NCBI RefSeq assembly: GCF_036322705.1
Contig: NZ_AP027270.1
Location: 2,109,501 to 2,173,500 of the forward strand
Length of the DNA stretch: 64,000 bases
From: Maricaulis maris
Lineage (GTDB): Bacteria; Pseudomonadota; Alphaproteobacteria; Caulobacterales; Maricaulaceae
Direction of reading: 5' to 3'
The notes under the pieces are model-generated. The model was not told where the DNA came from, did no database searches, and saw nothing but the letters and a program-made list of their open reading frames with translations. Positions 45,897-54,895 of the stretch are shown here, piece after piece (the stretch's first letter is position 1; each line of letters opens with the position of its first letter). The position numbers were made by a program, and so were the translations under genes.

Positions 45897-46390
45897 CCGA
45901 CGGCCCCTTCCTGCTGGCCCCGGACCTTGCGGGCGGACCGCCGCCGGAACCGCTCGATGCCGACCAGATCCGGGCGCGCCTGTCGCTGCGCAGCGCCAAG
46001 CCGAATGTCTCGACCCTGCTCGGCTTCGAGCTGGTGGATTTCTCGATCGAGGAGCGCTGGCTTGAGGCCCGCTTCCACCCGACCCCGCAACTGGCCAACC
46101 TGCGCGGCAGCGTCCAGGGCGGGATCATCACGGCCATGCTGGACGAGGTAATGTCCCTCTCCGTCCTCGTCGCCGAGCGCTTTACCTGCGGCGTCCCGAC
46201 GCTGGAGATCAAGACCAGCTATTACAATCCCCTGCCGGTCGAGCCCTGCGTCGCCCGCGGCCAGGCCATGCGGATCGGCGGGCGCATTGCTTTCATGGAA
46301 GGCACGGTCTGGACACCCGGTGGCGAGATCGCCACCAAGGCGAGCGCAACCTGCCAGGTCCGCCGGGTCAAGCCAGCCCCGAAACCGTGA
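45893..46390 (+). CDS. Hot-dog-fold thioesterase (PaaI family)
   Basis: The 165-residue protein has a hot-dog domain with the PaaI-type helix: NLRGSVQGGIITAMLDEVMSL at about 69-89, including the conserved catalytic Asp/Glu in the central helix, and strand TLEIKTSYYNPLPVEP. It hydrolyses acyl-CoA esters. The GTG start overlaps the sspB stop (GTGA), so it is translationally coupled; its own stop couples the same way to the next MFS gene. Confidence 0.88.
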   Translation: MTDGPFLLAPDLAGGPPPEPLDADQIRARLSLRSAKPNVSTLLGFELVDFSIEERWLEARFHPTPQLANLRGSVQGGIITAMLDEVMSLSVLVAERFTCGVPTLEIKTSYYNPLPVEPCVARGQAMRIGGRIAFMEGTVWTPGGEIATKASATCQVRRVKPAPKP

Positions 46391-47607
46391 CCCCGAGCGC
46401 GCAGTCCCTGCCCGGAAAACCGCTGGCGCTGACCCTGATCGCGCTATCGCAGGTCCTCGCCCTGTCGATCTGGTTCGCCGGCGCCGCCGCCCTGCCCGCC
46501 CTGATCGACGCCGGTGATATCGGACCGGTCCGCCAGGCGGCCCTGACCAGCGCCGTGCAGCTGGGTTTCGTGATCGGCGCGCTGACCAGCGCCTTCACCG
46601 GCCTCGCCGACCGCATCGCCCCGCAACGCCTGTTCGCCATCGGGGCCGTTCTTGCAGCCCTGGCCAATCTTCTGGCCTTGCAGCTCGAGCCGGGCGGGAT
46701 CGCGATGATTGTCAGCCGGGCCGTCGCCGGCGCGGCACTGGCGCTGGTCTATCCGGTCGGGATGAAGCTGGCCGCCAGCTGGGCGCGCGGCGATGCCGGC
46801 TTTCTGGTCGGGCTTCTGGTCGGCGCCCTGACCCTTGGCTCGGCCCTGCCCTTTGCCTTCAACCTGGCCGGCAGCGTGCCGGACTGGCGACTGCCCTTCG
46901 CCGCTTCGGCCCTGGCGGCGCTGGTGGCGGCCGGCCTCATCCTGTTGGCGCGCGGCGGACCCGGCCTGCGTCCGGCAGCCCCGTTCGACCGCTCGGCAGC
47001 GCTGCTTGCCTTTCGGGATCCGGCGCTGCGGCTCGTCAATCTGGGCTATCTCGGCCACATGTGGGAGCTCTATGCGATGTGGGCCTGGATCGGTCCCTTC
47101 GCCCACGCCTACTGGGAACGGGCCGGCGGCACGCCGCGCCTGGGCGACCTCACCGCCTTTGCGGTGGTGGCGAGCGGCGCCCTCGCCTGCCTGGCGGCCG
47201 GGCGCCTCGCCGACCGGCTCGGCCGGACCCGGATTACCCTGATCGCCCTGTCCGTTTCCGGCAGTTGCGCGCTTCTGGTCGGCCCCTTCTTCCAGCTCGC
47301 CCCCTGGCTGATGATACCGCTCCTGATCATCTGGGGCCTGTCCGTGATCGCTGACAGCGCCCAGTTTTCCGCTGCCATTACCGAGCTCGCGCCGCCCGAG
47401 CGGACGGGAACGCTGCTGACACTCCAGACCGCCATGGGCTTTGCCCTGACCGTTATCATGGTCCAGGCGACCGGTATCTGGATTGGCTGGGTCGGCTGGA
47501 GCTGGGCCTTTGCACCGCTGGCGATCGGCCCCGCGATCGGGATCTGGGCGATGGCCCGGCTGCGCGCCCGGCCCGAGGCCGCGAGCCTCGCCGGCGGTCG
47601 GGGCTGA
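46387..47607 (+). CDS. MFS transporter
   Basis: This 406-residue protein has twelve predicted TM helices. The helix 2-3 loop GLADRIAPQRLFAIGAV and the AGRLADRLGRTRITLIAL motif in the second half mark the MFS. The N-terminal ALSQVLALSIWFAG is typical of the small-molecule permease group (CynX/NarK-like). The GTG start is coupled to the thioesterase stop by a 4-bp overlap. The substrate is unknown. Confidence 0.88.
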   Translation: MTPSAQSLPGKPLALTLIALSQVLALSIWFAGAAALPALIDAGDIGPVRQAALTSAVQLGFVIGALTSAFTGLADRIAPQRLFAIGAVLAALANLLALQLEPGGIAMIVSRAVAGAALALVYPVGMKLAASWARGDAGFLVGLLVGALTLGSALPFAFNLAGSVPDWRLPFAASALAALVAAGLILLARGGPGLRPAAPFDRSAALLAFRDPALRLVNLGYLGHMWELYAMWAWIGPFAHAYWERAGGTPRLGDLTAFAVVASGALACLAAGRLADRLGRTRITLIALSVSGSCALLVGPFFQLAPWLMIPLLIIWGLSVIADSAQFSAAITELAPPERTGTLLTLQTAMGFALTVIMVQATGIWIGWVGWSWAFAPLAIGPAIGIWAMARLRARPEAASLAGGRG

Positions 47608-47684
47608 ACGCGCGCGGCGCGATTGTGCTTGCCCCGATCAGGCAAGACGTCGCAAGGTGAGACCAAATGGGGTCGGGGAGACCT

Positions 47685-48086
47685 ATGCCGTTCAAGACAC
47701 ACTACATTACCAATCCGGGGCACTTTGAAACCCGGCTCACCGAACGAACGGACGCCTTCTAAATCATTGAATTCGAAAAGGCGATCCTCGCCTCACCCTA
47801 TTGGCGTGGCGGCAAGCCTCGACTTGTCGAAGTGGATTATAATGTCGACCTCGGCGAGATCGACATGGCGGTTCTGGCCGAGAATATCCTGCCTCACCTG
47901 GAAGCGACGCAGAGCTTGCGCACCCGCCGCGAGCGGATCGCCTGGGTCGTTCCGAATGATCTGAGCCGCAGCATCATCTCGGTCTGGGAGCTCATGCCCG
48001 GCAAGGACTACATGCAGGACTTCAAAAGCTTCACAACGACAGAGGAAGCGTTGGCCTGGCTGCACAAGCCGTCGGACGACAGCTAG
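47685..48086 (+). pseudogene. SpoIIAA-like gene interrupted by an in-frame TAA
   Basis: Reading from ATG 47685 (GGGGAG site upstream) gives MPFKTHYITNPGHFETRLTERTDAF, shown in part, and then TAA at 47760-47762. The same frame continues without another stop for 107 codons to 48086: EFEKAILASPYWRGG, then VDYNVDLGEIDMAVLAENIL, and IAWVVPNDLSRSIISV near the end. The section after the stop could restart at GTG 47832 (84 residues). The layout matches the intact gene at 44831, so the whole was probably one protein of about 133 residues. It ends with 4 bp overlap on a converging gene. Confidence 0.75.
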
Positions 48087-48421
48087 GCGTCTTCCAGGAT
48101 CCGGACCGGCTTCATCGGACGCGCCGTCACGGCGATACGCGGCCCATCGCCTTCGACCTTGGTCACCAGCAGGCGCTCGACCTGGCTGTCATCATGAAAG
48201 ACGACACCGGTCAGCGCATCGAGCACGGCCTTGGCAACCCGATCCACGTCCTGACTGGAGGTGTCGCGCGCATGGGCGATCTCGATGCAGACCTCGTAAG
48301 GTCCCCATTTCGGGCGGGCGCGCTTGAACTCAAGCCGGAAGAACTCGCCAATCAGCGACTTGAAACGTCCCGACTGGGTCGTCAGCGCGTCAACGCGCAG
48401 ATTGAGTTCGTCGCCAGACAT
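48083..48421 (-). CDS. RusA-family Holliday-junction endonuclease-like protein
   Basis: The 112-residue protein carries the RusA pattern: SSQDVDRVAKAVLDALTGV near 62-80 with the first Asp pair and the Lys, then FHDDSQVERLLVTK near 82-95 with the third Asp. RusA cleaves four-way junctions as a dimer. It is phage-derived in E. coli, but chromosomal versions occur in alphaproteobacteria. ATG 48421 is favoured; in-frame ATGs at 48517 or further up lack a ribosome site. Confidence 0.82.
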   Translation of the reverse strand: MSGDELNLRVDALTTQSGRFKSLIGEFFRLEFKRARPKWGPYEVCIEIAHARDTSSQDVDRVAKAVLDALTGVVFHDDSQVERLLVTKVEGDGPRIAVTARPMKPVRILEDA

Positions 48422-48593
48422 GTTCGCCTGAACCTTCCCGACAGCTGCTCGGCCGTTTGCCAACCCGGTTTCGCGCCATTGCCCCCGGCAAGGCGCATCA
48501 TCATCTTGATCGATCATGTGCGAGTGATACACGTTCGAATCAACCGTCACCATCATCGACCCGCGCCCATGGCGCTGCAAGGAGCCTCCCCTG

Positions 48594-49988
48594 ATGAGCG
48601 AGATGCGCACCGAAACCGACAGCTTTGGCCCGCTTGAAGTCCCCGCCGACAAACTCTTCGGCGCGCAGACAGCCCGCTCCCTGATCAACTTCCCGATCGG
48701 CGTCGAGACCATGCCGGTTCCGCTGATCCGGGCGCTCGGAATCGTCAAGCGTTCGGCCGCGCTCGCCAACAAGAAAATGGGCAATATGGACGAGCGAGAG
48801 GCCGATGCCATTGCCGCCGCCGCGCTGGAAGTTGCCGAGGGCAAGCTGAACAGCCATTTCCCCTTGTCTGTCTGGCAAACCGGCTCCGGCACCCAGTCCA
48901 ACATGAACACCAATGAGGTGGTCTCCAACCGCGCCATCCAGATGCTCGGCGGGGTGGTCGGCTCGAAGGATCCGATCCACCCGAACGACCACGTAAACCG
49001 CTCACAGTCGTCGAACGACACCTTCCCGACGGCGATGCATATCGCCGCCGCCGAAGAGATCTCGCACTCCCTCCTGCCGGCCCTGCACAAGCTGCACGGG
49101 GCACTCAACGACAAGGCGAATGCGTTCAAGGACATCATCAAGATCGGCCGGACCCATTTGCAGGATGCGACGCCTCTGACGCTGGGCCAGGAGTTCTCCG
49201 GCTATGTCGCCATGGTCGGCAATGCGATCCGTCGCATCGAGGGCGCCCTGCCGGCGCTGATGGAGCTGGCACAGGGCGGTACCGCTGTCGGCACCGGGCT
49301 CAACACCCCTGTCGGCTTCGCCGAGGCCTTCGCCGAGGAAGTCGCGGCCCTGACCAAGCTGGACTTCGTCACCGCGCCGAACAAGTTCGAGGCGCTGGCC
49401 ACCAAGGACGCGCTGGTCGAGGCCCACGGAACGCTCAACTCCGCCGCCGTCTCCCTGTTCAAGATCGCCAATGACATCCGCCTGCTGGGCTCCGGCCCGC
49501 GCTCGGGGCTGGGCGAGCTCGCCCTGCCGGAGAACGAGCCGGGCTCGTCGATCATGCCGGGCAAGGTCAATCCGACCCAGTGCGAGGCGATGACCATGGT
49601 CTGCGCCCAGGTGATGGGCAATAACACCACCGTCAGCTTCGCCGGCAGCCAGGGCCATTTCGAGCTCAATGTCTTCAAACCCGTCATCATCTACAATGTG
49701 CTGCAGTCGATCCGCTTGCTGGCTGACGCCGCCAACACCTTCACCGACAAGTGCGTGGTCGGCATCCAGGCCCGCGAGGACAATATCCGCGCCCTGATGG
49801 AACGCTCGCTGATGCTGGTGACCGCGCTCAACTCGACCATCGGCTATGACAACGCCACCATCGTCGCCAAGACCGCGCACAAGAACGGCACCACGCTGCG
49901 CGAGGAAGCGGTCAAGCTGGGCTTTGTCACCGGCGAACAGTTTGACGAGATCGTACGCCCGGAGAAAATGATCGGGCCGAAGGGCTGA
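48594..49988 (+). CDS. fumC: Fumarate hydratase, class II
   Basis: The 464-residue enzyme converts fumarate and L-malate in the TCA cycle without iron. It shows [20 protein letters not shown] near 98-117, [19 protein letters not shown] near 131-149 and the catalytic loop [16 protein letters not shown] at about 318-333. The length is typical (E. coli 467). It is followed by a DUF4169 gene, a conserved alphaproteobacterial pairing. Confidence 0.97.
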   Translation: MSEMRTETDSFGPLEVPADKLFGAQTARSLINFPIGVETMPVPLIRALGIVKRSAALANKKMGNMDEREADAIAAAALEVAEGKLNSHFPLSVWQTGSGTQSNMNTNEVVSNRAIQMLGGVVGSKDPIHPNDHVNRSQSSNDTFPTAMHIAAAEEISHSLLPALHKLHGALNDKANAFKDIIKIGRTHLQDATPLTLGQEFSGYVAMVGNAIRRIEGALPALMELAQGGTAVGTGLNTPVGFAEAFAEEVAALTKLDFVTAPNKFEALATKDALVEAHGTLNSAAVSLFKIANDIRLLGSGPRSGLGELALPENEPGSSIMPGKVNPTQCEAMTMVCAQVMGNNTTVSFAGSQGHFELNVFKPVIIYNVLQSIRLLADAANTFTDKCVVGIQAREDNIRALMERSLMLVTALNSTIGYDNATIVAKTAHKNGTTLREEAVKLGFVTGEQFDEIVRPEKMIGPKG

Positions 49989-50026
49989 TCATCGGCTCTC
50001 GGTCGCGGTGCACCGAAAGGGCGGCC

Positions 50027-50230
50027 ATGACCAAACCCGTCAACCTGCGCCAATATCGCAAGCAGAAGGCCCGCAAGGACAAGGCGGAGGTCGCCGCGTC
50101 CAATCGGGTCCTGCATGGCACGCCCAAGGCCCTGCGTGACGCGGCGGCGACCGACGCCGCCCGTCTGCAGGCCGAGCTGGATGGCAAGAAGCGCGATGCC
50201 CGGGATCCGGATCCCGACAGCGACGCCTAG
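50027..50230 (+). CDS. DUF4169 family small protein
   Basis: This 67-residue highly charged protein matches the DUF4169 pattern: VNLRQYRKQKARKDKAEVAA at about 5-24, then NRVLHGTPKA and a long helix. It is soluble and probably helical. The function is unknown; the genes regularly follow fumC in alphaproteobacteria. The last codons overlap the converging gene by 4 bp. Confidence 0.88.
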   Translation: MTKPVNLRQYRKQKARKDKAEVAASNRVLHGTPKALRDAAATDAARLQAELDGKKRDARDPDPDSDA

Positions 50231-50532
50231 TACGGCGAGTTCATTACCGGCGCCCGGCCATGCTTGCGCTTGTAGGCAAGGATGAGGCGCTGCGCCTCCT
50301 CGGCATCGGCCCAGGTTTCCGCGAACAGCATGGCCTGCGGACACAGGCCCCGTCCCTTGTCCGGGATCGCCAGTTCACGCTCGAACATGTCCCGGAGGGA
50401 CCGCGCCGGGCCGATCTTCAGGACACTGGAGATGTCGTCGGGATCGCGCAGTAGGACGTAGACTCCTGGCAGATCCGGGACGTCCTTGACGCGCAGCTTT
50501 GAAAACGGAACGGGCTTGTACCACCGCAGCAT
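50227..50532 (-). CDS. GIY-YIG-like small protein (degenerate motif)
   Basis: The 101-residue protein has PDLPGVYVLLRDPDD at about 18-32, then VLKIGPARSLRDMFER at about 38-53. These recall a GIY-YIG fold (GVY...KIG..) with the conserved Arg in the following helix. DAEEAQRLILAYKRKHG and a terminal PVMN also fit. The second motif lacks Tyr, so nuclease activity is doubtful. ATG 50532 follows a GGAGA site. Confidence 0.6.
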   Translation of the reverse strand: MLRWYKPVPFSKLRVKDVPDLPGVYVLLRDPDDISSVLKIGPARSLRDMFERELAIPDKGRGLCPQAMLFAETWADAEEAQRLILAYKRKHGRAPVMNSPY

Positions 50533-50826
50533 CGGGCGGAAATCTCCAACATCACCATCGGTTTTACATGGGGCCGGGCCTGACCGGCTGCCAGTGTGAC
50601 TGATCGGTTCGCCGGCATGATCAGCCCGCCGCTTTGTTCCGGTCAAGACGAAGTTGCGGCAAGGCCCGCGCTTTGGGTTGGCGGGTGGGCCGGCGCTGCT
50701 CGGCTGTGGTGCAAACGGTTACGCCAGCGCCCGCCCAGGTGGCAAAATGGTCGCCACAACACCAAACCGCCGCCCGTGCATCGCTCAAGGCTTGCCAATC
50801 GGGACCGGACACACGACCTTTCGGCC

Positions 50827-51042
50827 ATGCCCCTGATCAAGCGTTCAATCTCCCTGGCCGGTCACCGGACCTCAATCTCGCTCGAGCCCGACTTCTGGAG
50901 CGAGATGGACCGCCTGGCCCGAGCCGAAGGCCGTTCTCTCGCCAGCCTCGTTGGCGAGATCGACGCCATGCGGGGGGACGAACCGCTGGCCTCATCCGTC
51001 CGGGTCTGGATCCTCAACCGGCTCCGCGAAACGCGCGACTGA
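50827..51042 (+). CDS. Ribbon-helix-helix DNA-binding protein
   Basis: This 71-residue protein has IKRSISLAGHRTSISLEPDFW at about 4-24 (the ribbon strand), then a helix MDRLARAEGRSLASLVGEIDA (the recognition unit), in the RHH_4 style. Such proteins bind DNA as dimers. It is found together with fumC, DUF4169 and SspB genes in many alphaproteobacteria. The 294-bp upstream region lacks a gene and presumably holds the promoter. Confidence 0.85.
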   Translation: MPLIKRSISLAGHRTSISLEPDFWSEMDRLARAEGRSLASLVGEIDAMRGDEPLASSVRVWILNRLRETRD

Positions 51043-51052
51043 GCGCGCCCGA

Positions 51053-51094
51053 TAGCCGGGCTCTGGTAGCCGGGCTCTGGTAGCCAGGCTCTGG
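51053..51094 (+). repeat. 14-bp tandem repeat, three copies
   Basis: The unit TAGCCGGGCTCTGG occurs at 51053-51066 and 51067-51080, with the variant TAGCCAGGCTCTGG at 51081-51094. It fills the gap between the ribbon-helix-helix gene and the end of the next gene. Confidence 0.9.
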
Positions 51095-51104
51095 CCATCG
51101 CGTC

Positions 51105-51731
51105 CTAGTGACCGGGCCGTCTCTGGGCGGCGATCGTCAGGACATCATATTCGCTGTCGAGACTGAAGATGATCGGCGCATCCACACCGCATTGCCAGTC
51201 CGGCGCCAGATAGTCGGCCGCCTGGCGCGCAATCACATTGGCGTCCGGCTGTTGCCCCGCCTCGACATAGGCCACATGACACGCGCCCGGGTCCGCGCCT
51301 TCGCGGAGCGCAGCTACGGCCAGATACTGGGACGCAGTGTGGGTGCCGTTGCCGTCCTCATTCCAGGCTTCGTAGCGATAGCGAAGGATCGTTGCGATCG
51401 GCGCACCCGCTCCGTCGAGCCGCCATTCCAGCACCGGTCCGATATTGACGAAAATGCCGCCGATCGGCGGCCGTTCCTGCCATTGTGCCTCGATGCCACG
51501 CTCGGAGAATGCCACCACCGCGCCATGCTCCGCCGCCAGCACCACCACCGGCCAGCCGGGCAGGCCCGGGCAGTCGATGCGAACCACCGGTTCATCATCG
51601 AAAGGCGTCTCGGCGCAATCCTCGAACAGGCGGGTATAGGTGCTGTCATGCCCGCTAGCCTGGGCCTCGACCGGGGCCGGTACGGCCAGGACAAACGGGC
51701 TGGCCAGCAAAAGTGCGGCGATCAATTTCAT
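51105..51731 (-). CDS. Secreted protein of unknown function
   Basis: The 208-residue protein has a signal peptide (1-23). The mature chain has six Cys-bearing or aromatic-rich segments, including DDEPVVRIDCPGLPGWPVVV and YLAPDWQCGVDAPIIF near the C terminus. No family recognised. ATG 51731 is preferred because GGGGA lies 8 nt upstream and the signal peptide starts there. Confidence 0.75.
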   Translation of the reverse strand: MKLIAALLLASPFVLAVPAPVEAQASGHDSTYTRLFEDCAETPFDDEPVVRIDCPGLPGWPVVVLAAEHGAVVAFSERGIEAQWQERPPIGGIFVNIGPVLEWRLDGAGAPIATILRYRYEAWNEDGNGTHTASQYLAVAALREGADPGACHVAYVEAGQQPDANVIARQAADYLAPDWQCGVDAPIIFSLDSEYDVLTIAAQRRPGH

Positions 51732-51892
51732 TTGCAAATCCCCATGTTTCACCCAGCCTAGCAGCGATTGAAGACCTTGCCACCCGCCGTCTGACGGCTG
51801 CGGCAGGACCGGGATCAGCACTCCGTCGCTTGACCACATCCCGCGACCCGCGCCAAACCGGGGACAGGATTAACTCTGTCAGGCGGGACGAT

Positions 51893-53500
51893 GTGATCAG
51901 CCGGATCGGACAGGCCTTTCGCGATGGACGCGGGCCGGCCCTTTGGGGTCTGGCCATCGCGGTCGGCATCTGCGCCGGCTACGCGACCCTCGGGCTGCGC
52001 CTCGGGATCGGCTGGGTCGAGCAATTCGCCTTTGGCGCCACCGAGGAGAGACTGGCCAGCACGGCGGCCGGCCTGCCGGCCTGGCGCCTTGTCCTGATCC
52101 CCGTCATCACCGGCTTCATCATCGCGGCCATGCTCGGGATCGGTCGTCGTTTCGGCCTGTCGCCGGACGGGCGCGGGCTGGGCGTGGCTGATGTGCTGGA
52201 GGCGCGCGCCGTGAAAGCCGGACGCATCGATATCCGCTCCGGTCTCTATTCGGCGCTGATGTCGGCGATCTCGCTCGGCGGCGGGGCCAGTGCCGGGCGC
52301 GAAGGTCCGGCCGTCCATCTCGGCGCCACCCTGGCCTCCTTCATCGGCAGCCGCTTCGGCATGGCAGCGCGCGGCTCACGGATCCTGCTGGCCTGCGGCG
52401 CCGCCGCCGCGGTTTCGGCCAGCTTCAACGCGCCCGTCGCCGGCGCCCTGTTCGCCTTCGAGGTGGTGCTCGGCCACTACGCCCTGCGCTCGATCGCCCC
52501 GGTGGCCACCGCCAGTGTGGTCGGCGCGCTGATCGTGCGCTTCCATTTCGGGCAGGCGCCTGTCTTCGGGGTCCCCGAGATGGCCGCCGCCAGCCTGTGG
52601 GACTTCCCGGCCGCCGCCCTGCTGGGCGTCGCCGCCGCCGGCCTCGCCATCCTGTTCAATCGCGGCACGATCCATCTGCCGCTCCTGTTTGCCGGCTGGA
52701 TGGAGAAAATCCACCTGCCAAGCTGGCTATTGCCGATCCCGGGCGGGCTGGCGATCGGACTGATCGCGCTGATGGCACCGGAGATTCTCGGCGTCGGCTA
52801 TGAGGCAACCTCGAACGCGCTGGCGACCGAATACACCTTCGGCCTGCTGATCCTGCTGATCGCGCTGAAGACACTCGCAACCGTGATCTCGCTGGCCTGC
52901 CGCTTTGCCGGCGGCGTCTTCTCGCCCTCGCTCTATCTCGGCGCCATGCTGGGCTCGGCCTTCGGGATCGGGCTCGCCGTCCTCGCCGGTGACCAGACGG
53001 CCGGCCCCGGCTTCTTCGCCGTCATCGGCATGGGCGCGGTCGCCGGGGCCGTCCTCGGCGCACCGCTCTCGACAACGCTGATCGTGTTCGAGCTGACCAC
53101 CAGCTACGAAGCCTCGGTCGCCGTTCTGGTCGCCGTCTCGCTGGCCACCGTGCTGTCGCAGTCGACCCTGGGCGGCTCGCTGTTCCAGTTGCAAATGCGC
53201 CGCCGCGGCTATGACATTGCCGGCGGCGCCAGCCGCCTGGTGCTGCAGATGGTGCGCGTCCGCGACGTCATGGAACCGCTGGGTGACTGGGGCAAATCGA
53301 CCATGCCGGACGGCACCTGCGTCTATGAGGACGACACACTCGGCCGGGCATTCGCTGTCCTCGATGCCGAGCAGATCGACAGCGCCATCGTTCGCGAACG
53401 CTCGGACGCCCAGGCGATAACCGGTGTCATCACCAAGGCCGACGCGCAGGCAGCCTATGCCCGTCGGCTGGCCGAGATCAGCGAGGAAGAGCACCGCTGA
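51893..53500 (+). CDS. ClC-family chloride channel or H+/Cl- antiporter
   Basis: The 535-residue membrane protein shows the filter loops: GGGASAGREGPAVHLGA near 125-141, containing the gating Glu of GREGP, and a FAGGVFSPSLYLGAMLG region near 340-356. The usual GSGIP loop is replaced by SLGGGASAG. A C-terminal tail (about 450-530) looks like one CBS-type unit (VRDVMEPLGDW). GTG 51893 is favoured because it follows a GGCGGGA site; ATG 51713 would overlap the divergent gene. Confidence 0.9.
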   Translation: MISRIGQAFRDGRGPALWGLAIAVGICAGYATLGLRLGIGWVEQFAFGATEERLASTAAGLPAWRLVLIPVITGFIIAAMLGIGRRFGLSPDGRGLGVADVLEARAVKAGRIDIRSGLYSALMSAISLGGGASAGREGPAVHLGATLASFIGSRFGMAARGSRILLACGAAAAVSASFNAPVAGALFAFEVVLGHYALRSIAPVATASVVGALIVRFHFGQAPVFGVPEMAAASLWDFPAAALLGVAAAGLAILFNRGTIHLPLLFAGWMEKIHLPSWLLPIPGGLAIGLIALMAPEILGVGYEATSNALATEYTFGLLILLIALKTLATVISLACRFAGGVFSPSLYLGAMLGSAFGIGLAVLAGDQTAGPGFFAVIGMGAVAGAVLGAPLSTTLIVFELTTSYEASVAVLVAVSLATVLSQSTLGGSLFQLQMRRRGYDIAGGASRLVLQMVRVRDVMEPLGDWGKSTMPDGTCVYEDDTLGRAFAVLDAEQIDSAIVRERSDAQAITGVITKADAQAAYARRLAEISEEEHR

Positions 53501-53570
53501 GGGGAGCGCTGTGGCTGTGGCGGGCGCGGGGTTAGCCCTCTGGAAAGAATGTTCGGGGTAAAGTGGCGTC

Positions 53571-54101
53571 ATGGGACTGGGTGACTTTGACAATTTGGCC
53601 TCCGATCGCCCCGTGATCGGCGAGTCTCCGCTGACGGCGGAGGCTTTGCTTGCGGCCAATATCAATCCCAATACCGGGCTGGCGACCGACTATCTCAACC
53701 ACTTCAACGAGGTGGTGATGCTGATGGAAATGTTGCCGGACATGCCCGACTGCGCCGAAGACGTGCTGGAGTGGGCGCCCGCCGACTATCCCAGCCACTT
53801 CGCCAACTCCAGCTTCAAGGACAAGGACCTCGCCATCCTTGCCTATCGCGCTGCGCCGAATGCCGTGCGGGCGCATCTGGAAACCCTGATCCTGCAGATC
53901 GACGGTGAGGTCCAGCGGGCGCAGGAAGTCCTGCGCGAAACCACCAACCCCGAAGCCTGCGCCCGGATCGCGGAACTCGCGAGCGAAGAGATCAAGCCGC
54001 TCATCGCCGCCGCCTCCGGCACAATCAATGGCCATAGCGACGCCGCCGACGAACTCGACGACGAAGCCGCCCAGGCCAATGTGGATGCGCTGTTCGGGTG
54101 A
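53571..54101 (+). CDS. Conserved hypothetical alphaproteobacterial protein
   Basis: This 176-residue soluble acidic protein contains a strongly patterned core: LATDYLNHFNEVVMLMEMLPDMPDC at about 37-61, and EWAPADYPSHFANSSFKDKDLAILAYRAA, given here in part, at about 67-95. The C terminus is a helix and acidic tail. The core is known to me from other alphaproteobacteria, without function. It is the last gene before the repeat-cassette island. Confidence 0.8.
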   Translation: MGLGDFDNLASDRPVIGESPLTAEALLAANINPNTGLATDYLNHFNEVVMLMEMLPDMPDCAEDVLEWAPADYPSHFANSSFKDKDLAILAYRAAPNAVRAHLETLILQIDGEVQRAQEVLRETTNPEACARIAELASEEIKPLIAAASGTINGHSDAADELDDEAAQANVDALFG

Positions 54102-54114
54102 AGCCGGATGGTGC

Positions 54115-54162
54115 GGCGATTTCGACGAACAGGTCCCGATCGTCGCGCGCCTCGAAGACTGA
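54115..54162 (+). pseudogene. 3' remnant of a third GIY-YIG gene
   Basis: Between the hypothetical gene and the first 119-bp element, the plus strand reads DFDEQVPIVARLED and TGA, which matches the last 14 codons of the two intact GIY-YIG genes (DFDEQVPIVTCLED and DFDEQIPMVTRLED). Everything upstream of this tail is missing. The bases after the stop also resemble the post-stop sequence of the intact copies. Confidence 0.8.
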
Positions 54163-54188
54163 AGTCGTTCGGGATTGTTAAGCCCAAA

Positions 54189-54307
54189 GTCGGTCCCGGA
54201 TCGCGCTATGCGCGTCCGGGAAAAATGGGTGTGTGAGATTACAACCAACCCAGCTTATTTCCCCCGGACGAAGCCCGGCGAAAGCCGGGTGCAGATCCGG
54301 GGCCGAC
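54189..54307 (+). repeat. 119-bp palindromic element, copy 1
   Basis: The element runs from GTCGGTCCCGGATC to GATCCGGGGCCGAC, terminal inverted repeats of 14 bp with one mismatch. It contains two hairpins, CCCGGATCGCGC..GCGCGTCCGGG and AGCCCGGCGAAAGCCGGG. Copies 1-4 are each exactly 119 bp and have few substitutions. Confidence 0.92.
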
Positions 54308-54349
54308 GGGACGATCAGAACACGCCCTCATTGCGATATCTGAAGTGAT

Positions 54350-54368
54350 ATGCAATTATAAATTGCAT
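54350..54368 (+). promoter_or_regulatory. Perfect AT-rich palindrome covering the first GIY-YIG start
   Basis: ATGCAATT-ATA-AATTGCAT is a perfect 8-bp inverted repeat. Its last two bases are the A and T of the start codon at 54367. It contains a TATAAA-like core, and no Shine-Dalgarno sequence precedes the ATG. It could be an operator or a promoter for a leaderless mRNA. Confidence 0.6.
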
Positions 54369-54708
54369 GACAATGCTCGCACCCGAAGCCGTCTACATTC
54401 TCTTCAGCCGCCCGAAAGGCGCGCTTTATGTCGGACGCACGAAAGACCTGGTCTGGCGGACCTGGCAACACCGAACCGGTGCGATCGCCGGCCACACCAA
54501 GCGATACGGCATCAAGCAACTCGGCTGGTTCGAATGGCATGACGGCTTCGAGTCCGCTGCCCACCGCGAGTATCTCATCAAGCGCTGGCGACGCGCCTGG
54601 AAGATCGCGCTGATCGAAGCGATGAACCCCGGTTGGAAAGACCTCTGGTTCGAGATCCGCGGTGATTTTGATGAGCAGGTTCCGATCGTGACCTGCCTCG
54701 AAGACTGA
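54367..54708 (+). CDS. GIY-YIG nuclease-family protein, copy A
   Basis: The 113-residue protein is a single GIY-YIG domain: AVYILFSRPKGALYVGRTKD at about 6-25 supplies the VYI and YVG motifs, then RTWQHRTGAIAGHTKRYGIKQL with the catalytic Arg and His. A Glu lies in YLIKRWRRAWKIALIEAMNP near 66-85. This matches the small UPF0213/YhbQ-like group, widespread and often multicopy in alphaproteobacteria. The copy sits inside a 546-bp unit that is duplicated exactly in length. Confidence 0.92.
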   Translation: MTMLAPEAVYILFSRPKGALYVGRTKDLVWRTWQHRTGAIAGHTKRYGIKQLGWFEWHDGFESAAHREYLIKRWRRAWKIALIEAMNPGWKDLWFEIRGDFDEQVPIVTCLED

Positions 54709-54734
54709 ATTCGTTCTGGAATGGTGAGCTCAAC

Positions 54735-54853
54735 GTCGGTCCCGGATCGCGCTGCGCGCGTCCGGGAAAAATGGATGTGTGTGAATTCAATCAACCCAGC
54801 TCATTTCCCCCGGACGAAGCCCGGCGAAAGCCGGGTGCAGATCCGGGGCCGAC
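54735..54853 (+). repeat. 119-bp palindromic element, copy 2
   Basis: Same length, ends and hairpins as copy 1, starting exactly 546 bp downstream of it. It differs from copy 1 by a few single bases (for example GCTGCGCGCG instead of GCTATGCGCG). Confidence 0.92.
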
Positions 54854-54895
54854 GGGACGATCAGAACACGCCCTCATTGCGATTACTGAAGTTAT

